Positions 29,894 through 37,695 of a stretch of 64,000 bases of DNA are shown here, piece by piece. The translations under genes and the position numbers were made by a program. The notes below the pieces were generated by a model, which worked only from the letters and a program-made list of their open reading frames with translations, was not told the DNA's origin and searched no databases. The DNA is taken from positions 186,001 through 250,000 of the forward strand of contig NZ_FNOX01000005.1 of assembly GCF_900107155.1 (NCBI RefSeq), given 5' to 3'. Source of the DNA: Pseudomonas salomonii (lineage in GTDB: Bacteria; Pseudomonadota; Gammaproteobacteria; Pseudomonadales; Pseudomonadaceae). Each line of letters opens with the position of its first letter. Within the stretch, counting starts at the first letter, position 1.

Positions 29894-31966
29894 ATGAGTT
29901 ATCAGGTTCTTGCACGTAAATGGCGCCCGCGCTCGTTCCGCGAAATGGTCGGCCAGACCCATGTGCTCAAGGCTCTGATCAATGCCTTGGACAGCCAACG
30001 GCTGCACCACGCCTACCTGTTCACCGGTACTCGCGGGGTCGGCAAGACCACTATCGCGCGCATTATTGCCAAGTGCCTGAACTGTGAAACCGGCATCACG
30101 TCGACACCCTGCGGCACTTGTTCGGTATGCCGCGAGATCGACGAGGGGCGTTTTGTCGACCTGATCGAGATCGACGCCGCGAGCCGCACCAAGGTCGAAG
30201 ACACCCGCGAGCTGCTCGACAACGTGCAGTACGCGCCGAGCCGTGGGCGCTTCAAGGTCTACCTGATCGACGAAGTGCACATGCTCTCCAGCCATTCCTT
30301 CAACGCGCTGTTGAAAACCCTGGAAGAGCCGCCGCCCTACGTTAAGTTCATCCTGGCCACCACCGACCCGCAGAAACTTCCTGCAACGATCTTGTCGCGG
30401 TGCCTGCAGTTTTCCCTGAAAAACATGACGCCTGAGCGCGTGGTCGAGCATTTGACCCATGTGCTGGGCGTCGAGAACGTACCGTTCGAAGACGACGCGT
30501 TGTGGCTGCTTGGCCGCGCTGCCGATGGCTCGATGCGTGATGCCATGAGCCTCACCGACCAGGCCATCGCCTTTGGTGAAGGCAAAGTCATGGCCGCGGA
30601 TGTGCGCGCCATGCTTGGCACGCTGGACCACGGCCAGGTGTTCGACGTGCTGCATGCGCTGATCGAAGGTGACGCCAAGGCGCTGCTCGAAGCCGTGCGC
30701 CACTTGTCGGAGCAAGGCCCGGACTGGAACGGCGTGCTCTCGGAAATCCTCAATGTGCTGCACCGCGTGGCCATCGCCCAGGCGTTGCCCGAAGGTGTCG
30801 ACAACGGCCATGGCGACCGCGACCGCGTATTGGCGCTGGCCCAGGCGTTGCCGGCCGAAGACGTACAGTTTTATTACCAGATGGGCCTGATCGGTCGCCG
30901 GGATCTGCCCCTGGCGCCAGACCCGCGCGGCGGCTTTGAAATGGTCTTGCTGCGGATGCTGGCCTTCCGGCCCGCCGACTCGGCAGACGCACCGAGACAG
31001 CCGCTAAAGCCAGTGGGGATCAGCCAGGCCACAGTTGATTCCGCCAAACCAGTGGCTGGCGCGGCGGTAGTCGCGCCAGTAGTTGCTGCACCTGAACCTG
31101 CGCCGGTTGCTCCGGCGCCAGAACCAGTGGTTACCGCGCCGGTGGTCGAACCTGCGCCCGTGGTTGAGCCTGAGCCTGCTCCCGCGCCGGTGGTTGACCT
31201 GCCCTGGAACGATCCGGTCGACGCAGAAGCTGAACCTGAAGTCGAGCAAGTACCCGCCGTGGAACCCGTGCTGGAAACCACCGGCGAGCAGCCCGAGCTG
31301 ACGCCGATGCCCACGCCGACCCCGGACAGCGCGGTGCCGGACGCGCCGGAATGGGTGTCGGCGCCGGTTGCCGAGCCGACCGTTGCGCAGGTGGACGCCG
31401 CTACGCCGGGTATCGACCTCGATGACGAGCCGCCGCTGGACGAAGATTACATCGAGCCGGACATGGATTCGGCCTACAGCTACCTGGACGACCTGGCCAG
31501 CGAGCACACCGCCGAGCCGGCCCCCGAGCCCGAAGCGGAACCCGCTGCCGCCCCGGCCACCGGCCTGGCGTTGCAATGGTTGGAATTGTTTCCTAAATTG
31601 CCAATCTCCGGCATGACCGGCAGCATCGCCGCCAACTGCACCTTGATCGCCATCGAGGGCGACCACTGGCTGTTGCACCTGGACCCGGCCCACAGCGCCT
31701 TGTTCAACGCGACCCAGCAACGCCGACTCAACGATGCGCTGAACCAGTACCATGAACGCACGCTGACCATCGCCATCGAACTGATCAAGCCGGAGCAGGA
31801 AACCCCGGCCCAGGCGGCGACCCGTAAGCGCATCAACCGTCAGCGTGAGGCCGAAGACTCGATCCATGGCGACCCGCTCATCCAGCAGTTGATGCAACAG
31901 TTCGGTGCGGTGGTGCGTCACGATACTATTGAACCTGTCGAAGCCCCGGTGCCCCAAGCGTCATAA
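29894..31966 (+). CDS. dnaX: DNA polymerase III subunits gamma/tau (DnaX)
   Basis: A 690-residue clamp-loader ATPase. ATG at 29894 gives the canonical MSYQVLARKWRPRSFREMVG. Walker A is GTRGVGKT (45-52); the zinc module has CLNCETGITSTPCGTCSVC; the sensor motif SRC is in ILSRCLQF. Domain III is followed by a long low-complexity linker of Pro-Ala-Glu-Val (encoded at about 31070-31560), then the tau-specific C-terminal domain that binds the alpha subunit. No A-AAA-AAG slippery heptamer was found, so a shorter gamma form is not predicted from the sequence. It leads ebfC and, further on, recR. Confidence 0.96.
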   Translation: MSYQVLARKWRPRSFREMVGQTHVLKALINALDSQRLHHAYLFTGTRGVGKTTIARIIAKCLNCETGITSTPCGTCSVCREIDEGRFVDLIEIDAASRTKVEDTRELLDNVQYAPSRGRFKVYLIDEVHMLSSHSFNALLKTLEEPPPYVKFILATTDPQKLPATILSRCLQFSLKNMTPERVVEHLTHVLGVENVPFEDDALWLLGRAADGSMRDAMSLTDQAIAFGEGKVMAADVRAMLGTLDHGQVFDVLHALIEGDAKALLEAVRHLSEQGPDWNGVLSEILNVLHRVAIAQALPEGVDNGHGDRDRVLALAQALPAEDVQFYYQMGLIGRRDLPLAPDPRGGFEMVLLRMLAFRPADSADAPRQPLKPVGISQATVDSAKPVAGAAVVAPVVAAPEPAPVAPAPEPVVTAPVVEPAPVVEPEPAPAPVVDLPWNDPVDAEAEPEVEQVPAVEPVLETTGEQPELTPMPTPTPDSAVPDAPEWVSAPVAEPTVAQVDAATPGIDLDDEPPLDEDYIEPDMDSAYSYLDDLASEHTAEPAPEPEAEPAAAPATGLALQWLELFPKLPISGMTGSIAANCTLIAIEGDHWLLHLDPAHSALFNATQQRRLNDALNQYHERTLTIAIELIKPEQETPAQAATRKRINRQREAEDSIHGDPLIQQLMQQFGAVVRHDTIEPVEAPVPQAS

Positions 31967-32012
31967 AACCGGGCTACTAATTGATTGATCCACGTACTTT
32001 GAGGTGATTCCC

Positions 32013-32351
32013 ATGATGAAAGGTGGCATGGCCGGCCTGATGAAGCAGGCGCAGCAGATGCAGGAAAAGATGGCCAAGATGCAGGAAGAACTGGCCAACG
32101 CCGAAGTCACCGGTAAAGCCGGTGGCGATATGGTCAGCGTGGTGATGACCGGTCGTCACGACATCAAGCGCGTAAGCATCGACCCAAGCGTGTTGCCAGG
32201 CGTGGGCGAAGATGACCTGGAAATGCTCGAAGCGCTGTTCGCCGCGGCCGTCAACGACGCCGTGCGCAAGATCGAAGCCAACAGCCAGGAAAAAATGGGT
32301 GGCGTGACTGCCGGCATGCAACTGCCGCCGGGCATGAAGCTGCCGTTCTGA
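32013..32351 (+). CDS. ebfC: YbaB/EbfC family nucleoid-associated protein
   Basis: A 112-residue DNA-binding protein. ATG at 32013 has GAGGTG seven bases upstream. The Met/Lys-rich start ([20 protein letters not shown]), the coiled helix and the core [18 protein letters not shown] are typical. Proteins of this family form dimers that bind DNA and are usually encoded between dnaX and recR. Here it follows dnaX by 46 bases and ends in a strong terminator, so recR is not in the same transcript. Confidence 0.95.
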
Positions 32352-32375
32352 TTGTGCAGCGTTAGCTAGACTCAA

Positions 32376-32402
32376 ATGCCAGGCATCGCGCCTGGCATTT
32401 TT
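32376..32402 (+). terminator. Rho-independent terminator after ebfC
   Basis: Stem ATGCCAGGC (32376-32384) with GCCTGGCAT (32390-32398), a 5-nt loop, and T residues from 32398 to 32402. Confidence 0.9.
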
Positions 32403-32413
32403 GTTTGTGGTGT

Positions 32414-32464
32414 GATCGTTCCCACGCTCTGCGTGGGAATGCCGCCCCAAGACGCTGCGCGTCT
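32414..32464. repeat. Type A repeat, truncated copy
   Basis: Only the left half is present: the GATCGTTCCCACGC/GCGTGGGAATGC hairpin and the first inner arm GACGCTGCGCGTC. The right half is missing, so this is a decayed element. It lies between ebfC and the oxidoreductase gene. Confidence 0.85.
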
Positions 32465-32532
32465 AATATGAACCCTGACACGGCACGCAGGGTCTGCACC
32501 CTATACCGAAAGATTCGTTAAAGGAGCCCCTC

Positions 32533-33567
32533 ATGCCTCAAGAACCCATTCTTAACCAGCGTATTGTCCTGGTCTCGCGCCCGCAGGGCGCGCCGACCCC
32601 GGAAAACTTTCGCCTGGAACGTGTGAACCTGCCGGAGTTGGCCGATGGCCAGGTGCTGCTCAAAACCTTGTACCTGTCCCTCGACCCCTACATGCGTGGA
32701 CGCATGAGTGACGCGCCGTCCTACGCAGCTCCGGTGGAAATCGACGAAGTGATGACCGGTGGTGCCGTCAGCCGAATCGAACAATCGCGTAACCCGAAGT
32801 TCGGTGTAGGCGACCTGGTAGTAGGTTCCACCGGCTGGCAGAGCCATAGCATATCTGACGGGCACAACCTGATCCCGGTGCCCAAAGGCCTGGCCAGCCC
32901 CTCGATGGCGCTGGGTGTATTGGGTATGCCCGGCATGACCGCGTACATGGGCCTGATGGATATCGGCCAGCCCAAGGCCGGGGAAACCCTGGTGGTGGCG
33001 GCTGCCTCCGGCGCGGTGGGCTCGGTGGTCGGGCAGGTTGCCAAGCTCAAAGGCTTGCGCGTGGTGGGGGTTGCCGGCGGTGCGGACAAGTGCCGTTATG
33101 TGGTCGACGAGCTGGGTTTTGACGCCTGTATCGACCACAAGAGCGCCGATTTTGCCCAACAGCTGGCGTTGGCCTGTTTCAAAGGCGTGGACATCTACTT
33201 TGAAAACGTTGGCGGCAAAGTCTTCGACGCCGTGCTGCCGCTGCTCAACCCCAAGGCGCGCATTCCGCTGTGCGGCTTGATCGCCGGCTACAACGCCCAT
33301 GAAGCGCCCAGCGGCCCTGATCGGCTGCCGGCACTGCAACGCACCTTGTTGACCAAGCGCGTGCGCATCCAGGGCTTTATCGTGTTCGATGACTATGGCG
33401 ATCGCCAGCCGGAATTCCTCAGCGCCATGGCGCCATGGGTGCGCGACGGCAAGATCAAGTTCCGCGAAGACGTGGTCGATGGCCTGGAACAGGCACCCGA
33501 AGCCTTTATCGGTTTGCTCGAGGGGCGCAACTTCGGCAAGTTGGTGGTGCGCGTCGCGCAGGATTGA
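32533..33567 (+). CDS. Zinc-independent NADP-dependent oxidoreductase (MDR/CurA-like)
   Basis: A 344-residue cytoplasmic enzyme of the leukotriene B4 12-hydroxydehydrogenase/curcumin-reductase group (YncB/CurA-like), which reduces the double bond of alpha,beta-unsaturated ketones and aldehydes with NADPH. ATG at 32533 follows AAAGGAG. Seen are LVSRPQGAPTPENFRLE, YLSLDPYMRGRMSD, the nucleotide-binding AASGAVGSVVGQVAKLKG and IYFENVGGKVFDAVLP. The zinc-binding residues of alcohol dehydrogenases are absent. It is placed between ebfC and recR, which are usually adjacent. Confidence 0.88.
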   Translation: MPQEPILNQRIVLVSRPQGAPTPENFRLERVNLPELADGQVLLKTLYLSLDPYMRGRMSDAPSYAAPVEIDEVMTGGAVSRIEQSRNPKFGVGDLVVGSTGWQSHSISDGHNLIPVPKGLASPSMALGVLGMPGMTAYMGLMDIGQPKAGETLVVAAASGAVGSVVGQVAKLKGLRVVGVAGGADKCRYVVDELGFDACIDHKSADFAQQLALACFKGVDIYFENVGGKVFDAVLPLLNPKARIPLCGLIAGYNAHEAPSGPDRLPALQRTLLTKRVRIQGFIVFDDYGDRQPEFLSAMAPWVRDGKIKFREDVVDGLEQAPEAFIGLLEGRNFGKLVVRVAQD

Positions 33568-33633
33568 GCATTTGACGCTAATCCGAGGCGCGGGTATAAA
33601 CCGCGTCTCGTTGTTTTGTCGGACCCTTCGCCC

Positions 33634-34236
33634 ATGAGCTTCAGCCCCCTGATTCGCCAACTGATCGACGCCTTGCGCACTTTGCCGGGCGTGGGCCAGA
33701 AAACCGCCCAGCGTATGGCGCTGCAACTGCTGGAGCGTGATCGCAGCGGCGGCACGCGGTTGGCCCAGGCCTTGAGCCAGGCCATGACCGGCGTGGGCCA
33801 CTGCCGCCAGTGCCGCACCCTGACCGAAGAAGACCTTTGCCCGCAATGCGCCGACCCGCGCCGCGACGACACGCTGCTGTGTGTAGTGGAAGGGCCGATG
33901 GACGTGTATGCCGTCGAGCAGACGGGCTATCGCGGGCGCTACTTCGTGCTCAAGGGGCATCTTTCGCCGCTGGACGGCCTGGGGCCGGAAGCCATCGGCA
34001 TCCCGCAACTGGTGACGCGCATTGAAGAGCAGGGCACGTTTACCGAGGTGATCCTGGCGACCAACCCGACGGTGGAAGGCGAGGCGACCGCGCATTACAT
34101 CGCCCAACTGCTGACCAACAAAGGCTTGATCACCTCGCGTATCGCCCATGGCGTGCCGTTGGGTGGCGAGCTGGAATTGGTGGATGGCGGCACGTTGGCG
34201 CACTCGTTTGCCGGTCGCAAGCCGATCGCGCTTTAA
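33634..34236 (+). CDS. recR: Recombination mediator protein RecR
   Basis: A 200-residue protein that with RecO loads RecA at single-stranded gaps. ATG at 33634. The N-terminal helix-hairpin-helix is [20 protein letters not shown], the C4 zinc finger is CRQC...CPQC, and the Toprim domain begins [17 protein letters not shown] and includes [17 protein letters not shown]. Length and layout match the family. It lies 66 bases after the oxidoreductase gene. Confidence 0.96.
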   Translation: MSFSPLIRQLIDALRTLPGVGQKTAQRMALQLLERDRSGGTRLAQALSQAMTGVGHCRQCRTLTEEDLCPQCADPRRDDTLLCVVEGPMDVYAVEQTGYRGRYFVLKGHLSPLDGLGPEAIGIPQLVTRIEEQGTFTEVILATNPTVEGEATAHYIAQLLTNKGLITSRIAHGVPLGGELELVDGGTLAHSFAGRKPIAL

Positions 34237-34256
34237 ATAACCACACTGTTCAAAAA

Positions 34257-34345
34257 TGTGGGAGCGGGCTTGCTCGCGAATGCGGTGGGTCAGTTAATAA
34301 ATCGGTGACTGACACTCCGCATTCGCGAGCAAGCCCGCTCCCACA
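34257..34345. repeat. REP doublet, type B, between recR and the acyl-CoA dehydrogenase gene
   Basis: Two nearly perfect inverted units, TGTGGGAGCGGGCTTGCTCG and its complement ending GCCCGCTCCCACA (34257-34345), around a spacer that itself holds GGGTCAGTTA/TGACTGACACT. This is the typical arrangement of a Pseudomonas REPIN. Confidence 0.92.
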
Positions 34346-34426
34346 GTGGTTTTGTGTTGCTACGGATATCTTGATAGCCAAGCAAGCGCTTGGTAAGTTC
34401 TCTCCACCTCACCGTGGAGCTTGCCG

Positions 34427-35575
34427 ATGTCTGCCTATCAGGACTACTTCGACCCCAGCCACCAATTGGTCCGCGACAGCGTGCGCCGTTTTGTCGAGCG
34501 CGAGATGTTGCCGGGCATCGAGCAATGGGAGGAGGCCGAGAGCTTCCCTCGCGAGCTGTACCTCAAGGCGGGCGCGGCGGGGATTCTGGGCATCGGCTAC
34601 CCCGAAAGCCTGGGCGGCAGCCACGAAGGCGACCTGTTCGCCAAGGTCGCCGCCAGCGAAGAGTTGATGCGTTGCGGTTCGGGTGGCGTGGTCGCGGGTC
34701 TGGGTTCGCTGGATATCGGCCTGCCGCCTGTCGTCAAATGGGCGCGGCCGCAGCTACGTGAGCGGGTTGCGCCTCACGTGCTGGCCGGTGAAAAGATCAT
34801 CGCTCTGGCCGTCACCGAACCCGGTGGCGGCTCCGATGTGGCCAACCTGCAAACCCGCGCTGTTCGAGATGGCGACTATTACCGCGTCAGCGGCAGCAAA
34901 ACCTTTATCACCAGCGGCATCCGCGCCGACTTCTATACGGTCGCCGTGCGCACCGGCGGGCCGGGCTTCGGCGGCATCAGCCTGTTGCTGATCGAAAAAC
35001 ACACGCCAGGGTTCACCGTCGGCCAACCGTTGAAGAAAATGGGCTGGTGGGCATCGGACACGGCTGAGCTGTTCTTCGACGATTGCCGAGTACCTGTGGG
35101 CAACTTGATCGGCGTCGAGAACATGGGCTTTGCCTGCATCATGGGCAACTTTCAGAGCGAACGCCTGGCGCTGGCGCTGATGGCGAACATGACCGCGCAG
35201 TTGGCCCTGGAAGAAAGCCTCAAGTGGGCGAGCCAGCGCGAAGCCTTCGGCAAACCTATCGGCAAATTCCAGGTGCTCAAGCATCGGCTGGCGGAAATGG
35301 CCACCGCAGTGGAAGTCTCCCGCGAGTTCACCTATCGCCAGGCGGCGAAGATGGCGGCCGGCAAGAGTGTGATCAAGGAGATTTCCATGGCCAAGAACCT
35401 GGCCACGGATACGGCGGATCGGGTGACCTATGACGCGGTGCAGATATTGGGTGGACAGGGCTATATGCGTGGCAGCCTGGTGGAGCGGCTGTATCGGGAT
35501 AACCGCATTCTGTCGATTGGCGGTGGCACGCGTGAGGTGATGAACGAGATCATCAGCAAGCAGATGGGGTTGTGA
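34427..35575 (+). CDS. Acyl-CoA dehydrogenase
   Basis: A 382-residue FAD enzyme that introduces the alpha,beta double bond in an acyl-CoA. ATG at 34427 follows TGGAG. Family signatures: ALAVTEPGGGSDVANLQT, SGSKTFITSGIRADF and YDAVQILGGQGYMRG. The usual C-terminal catalytic glutamate of the medium-chain type (YEGT) is replaced by GGGT, while E245 in FQSERLALAL stands where isovaleryl- and long-chain-type enzymes keep their base. This suggests a branched or unusual substrate. From memory the P. aeruginosa gene in this place (PA1535) resembles citronellyl-CoA dehydrogenase AtuD. No partner genes are adjacent. Confidence 0.9.
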   Translation: MSAYQDYFDPSHQLVRDSVRRFVEREMLPGIEQWEEAESFPRELYLKAGAAGILGIGYPESLGGSHEGDLFAKVAASEELMRCGSGGVVAGLGSLDIGLPPVVKWARPQLRERVAPHVLAGEKIIALAVTEPGGGSDVANLQTRAVRDGDYYRVSGSKTFITSGIRADFYTVAVRTGGPGFGGISLLLIEKHTPGFTVGQPLKKMGWWASDTAELFFDDCRVPVGNLIGVENMGFACIMGNFQSERLALALMANMTAQLALEESLKWASQREAFGKPIGKFQVLKHRLAEMATAVEVSREFTYRQAAKMAAGKSVIKEISMAKNLATDTADRVTYDAVQILGGQGYMRGSLVERLYRDNRILSIGGGTREVMNEIISKQMGL

Positions 35576-35591
35576 TGTGGGGTGTCCTTGA

Positions 35592-35671
35592 GGGCCTCTT
35601 CGCGAGCAAGCCCGCTCCCACACTTGGATTGCATTTCAAAATGCGGGAGCGGGCTTGCCCGCGATGAGGCC
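35592..35671. repeat. REP doublet, type B, between the acyl-CoA dehydrogenase gene and apt
   Basis: Inverted units GCGAGCAAGCCCGCTCCCACA and GCGGGAGCGGGCTTGCCCGCG facing away from each other, extended by GGCCTC/GAGGCC ends. It fills the gap between two convergent genes. Confidence 0.9.
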
Positions 35672-35685
35672 AGTCCAGGCAGCGA

Positions 35686-36234
35686 TTAAACTTCGGTCAA
35701 CCCAAACTGCGTCAGGCAAAACGTCGCAATGCCCATATCCTGCAGGCGTTGCGAGCCACCCAGCTCCGGCAGGTCAATGATCGCCGCCGCTTCGAAGATT
35801 TTCGCGCCCATACGCCGCACCAGGTTTGCCGCGGCAATCAAGGTGCCGCCGGTAGCGATCAGGTCATCGAACATCAGCACCGAGTCGCCGTCGCACAGGC
35901 TGTCGGCGTGCACTTCGAGGAAGGCCTCGCCGTATTCGGTCTGGTAACCCTCGGCCAGCACGTCAGCCGGCAGCTTGCCCTGTTTGCGGAACAGGATCAG
36001 CGGTTTGTTCAACTGGTAGGCGATGATCGAGCCGATCAGGAAGCCACGGGCATCCATCGCGCCGATGTGGGTAAAGTCGGCCTCGACGTAACGCTGGGCA
36101 AAGCTGTCGGCCACCAGGCGCAGGGCGCGGGGCGATTGGAACAACGGGGTAATGTCACGAAAGATCACCCCAGGCTTGGGGAAGTCGATGACGGGGCGGA
36201 TCAGGGATTTGATGTCGAACGAATCGAAGGTCAT
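35686..36234 (-). CDS. apt: Adenine phosphoribosyltransferase
   Basis: A 182-residue cytoplasmic purine-salvage enzyme (adenine + PRPP to AMP). ATG at 36234; an in-frame extension to 36306 lacks conserved residues. Typical segments are [42 protein letters not shown] and the PRPP-binding motif [13 protein letters not shown]. It lies 81 bases downstream of anr on the same strand, an order shared with P. aeruginosa as I recall it. Confidence 0.96.
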   Translation of the reverse strand: MTFDSFDIKSLIRPVIDFPKPGVIFRDITPLFQSPRALRLVADSFAQRYVEADFTHIGAMDARGFLIGSIIAYQLNKPLILFRKQGKLPADVLAEGYQTEYGEAFLEVHADSLCDGDSVLMFDDLIATGGTLIAAANLVRRMGAKIFEAAAIIDLPELGGSQRLQDMGIATFCLTQFGLTEV

Positions 36235-36315
36235 CGTCGAAGAGTCCTGGGAGCGGAAAACGGACTCGAAGTATACCTGCGGCCTTGCCGATTGGCGCGG
36301 CCGCAAGCGTGCGCT

Positions 36316-37050
36316 TCAGACTTCCAGCGAGCCCCCGGCCAGCGCGCAGAGCTGGATCGGGTCGAGGATATGCACTTCCTTGCCTTCGGCGGCAATCAGC
36401 TCGTTTTGCTGGAAACGGGTAAACACGCGGGACACGGTTTCCACCGCCAGGCCCAGGTAATTGCCGATTTCATTGCGCGACATGCTCAGGCGGAACTGGT
36501 TGGCCGAGAACCCTCGGGCGCGGAAGCGCGCCGACAGGTTGACCAAAAACGTGGCGATGCGCTCGTCGGCGGTTTTTTTCGACAGCAGCAACATCATCTG
36601 TTGGTCGTCACGGATCTCGCGGCTCATCACCCGCATCAACTGGCGGCGCAGTTGCGGCAGTTGCAGGGCCAATTCATCCAGGCGCTCGAAAGGGATTTCG
36701 CACACCGAGGTCGTCTCCAGGGCCTGGGCCGACACCGGGTGAATCTCGGTGTCCATGCCAGACAACCCGACCAGCTCGCTGGGCAGGTGGAAGCCGGTGA
36801 TCTGTTCCTCGCCGCCGTCGCTCAGGCTGAAGGTCTTCAGCGCGCCCGAACGTACTGCATAGACAGAATCGAATTTGTCGCCCTGGCGAAACAGAAACTC
36901 GCCTTTTTTCAGCGGGCGACCGCGTTTAACGATTTCGTCCAGCGCTTCCATGTCTTCCAAATTCAACGAAAGTGGCAGGCAGAGGGGGGCCAGGCTGCAA
37001 TCCTTGCAGTGAGCCTGGCTGTGAGCGCGCAGTTTAACTGGCTCGGACAT
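36316..37050 (-). CDS. anr: Oxygen-sensing CRP/FNR regulator Anr
   Basis: A 244-residue global regulator of low-oxygen metabolism. The oxygen-labile [4Fe-4S] cluster ligands are visible: three N-terminal cysteines in [11 protein letters not shown] and a fourth in TTSVCEIPF near residue 115. A cyclic-nucleotide-like beta roll, a dimerisation helix and a C-terminal helix-turn-helix ([20 protein letters not shown]) follow. The recognition helix residues E, S and R match FNR, which fits TTGAT-N4-ATCAA boxes found upstream of hemN, ccoN and ccoG in this window. The nearby genes are thus its likely regulon. Confidence 0.96.
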   Translation of the reverse strand: MSEPVKLRAHSQAHCKDCSLAPLCLPLSLNLEDMEALDEIVKRGRPLKKGEFLFRQGDKFDSVYAVRSGALKTFSLSDGGEEQITGFHLPSELVGLSGMDTEIHPVSAQALETTSVCEIPFERLDELALQLPQLRRQLMRVMSREIRDDQQMMLLLSKKTADERIATFLVNLSARFRARGFSANQFRLSMSRNEIGNYLGLAVETVSRVFTRFQQNELIAAEGKEVHILDPIQLCALAGGSLEV

Positions 37051-37153
37051 TTCTTAAATCCTTGTGGGAAAACACACATAAGACGTAAGGGTAACGCACC
37101 GAGGGTGGCTGAGGCCAGCGTGTACAAAAAAGCAGCAACGGTATAAAGCTCTT

Positions 37154-37171
37154 TGTATCGGTGCCGATACA
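37154..37171. promoter_or_regulatory. Perfect 18-bp palindrome upstream of a hypothetical gene
   Basis: TGTATCGGTGCCGATACA consists of two perfect 8-bp arms around TG. It ends 32 bases before the start of the gene at 37204 and probably overlaps its promoter. It is not an Anr box; the factor is unknown. Confidence 0.55.
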
Positions 37172-37203
37172 CAGGTGTCTCTCTATGAGCTGGAGCTCAG
37201 ATC

Positions 37204-37689
37204 ATGTCAGTCAGCACTGTCTCAAATCCATCGATCAACGTTGCAGCGGTATCGGTCTGGAAGGCCGCCGATGCGGCCAAGGATAAAGACGCCGCGCCCA
37301 AGGCCACCACCGAGGACAAACCCGCTGAACCTAATGCGGCTGAAGGTGTGAAGGTGGTCATTTCCGGCGCGGGGATGGGCATGGCTTCGGCTGAGAAATC
37401 CTCCAATAGCGATATTGACGAGAGCAGCCTGAGTGATAGTGCCAAGACCCTGCTCAAAATGATCCGCGAGCTGAAAAAGCAACTGGCCGAGAAGATGGCC
37501 GAACTGTCTGCGGCCATGGCGGACACCTCCCTGACGCCAGAGGCGCAGCGCGCCCGTGTCGCCAACATACAGGGCGATGTGGCGATGTTGCAGGCAGCTC
37601 TGGTGACGGCCCAGACGCAACTGGGCAAGGTCTTGAAGTCGGAACCGCCTCAGGCTCAGATGGAAGCCATGAGCCTGATGGCGAAATAA
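37204..37689 (+). CDS. Hypothetical protein with Ala/Lys-rich N terminus and coiled coil
   Basis: A 161-residue protein that I do not recognise. ATG at 37204 follows TGGAG at 37191-37195. There is no signal peptide or TM helix. Residues 20-50 are rich in Ala, Lys, Asp, Glu and Pro and are probably disordered. Residues about 78-145 form a heptad-rich amphipathic helix (LLKMIRELKKQLAEKMAELS) interrupted near TSLTPEAQ, then a second helix. The shape is reminiscent of FlxA-like proteins, but that is weak. It is divergent from anr and convergent with hemN (6 bases), and a perfect palindrome lies before it. Confidence 0.7.
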   Translation: MSVSTVSNPSINVAAVSVWKAADAAKDKDAAPKATTEDKPAEPNAAEGVKVVISGAGMGMASAEKSSNSDIDESSLSDSAKTLLKMIRELKKQLAEKMAELSAAMADTSLTPEAQRARVANIQGDVAMLQAALVTAQTQLGKVLKSEPPQAQMEAMSLMAK

Positions 37690-37695
37690 AGCCCT

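Noticed and set aside
29894..31966. Programmed frameshift in dnaX producing gamma
   Set aside because: No A-AAA-AAG heptamer was found. The only A-rich run noticed (GAAAAAC near 30419) is out of phase for slippage and lies too early.
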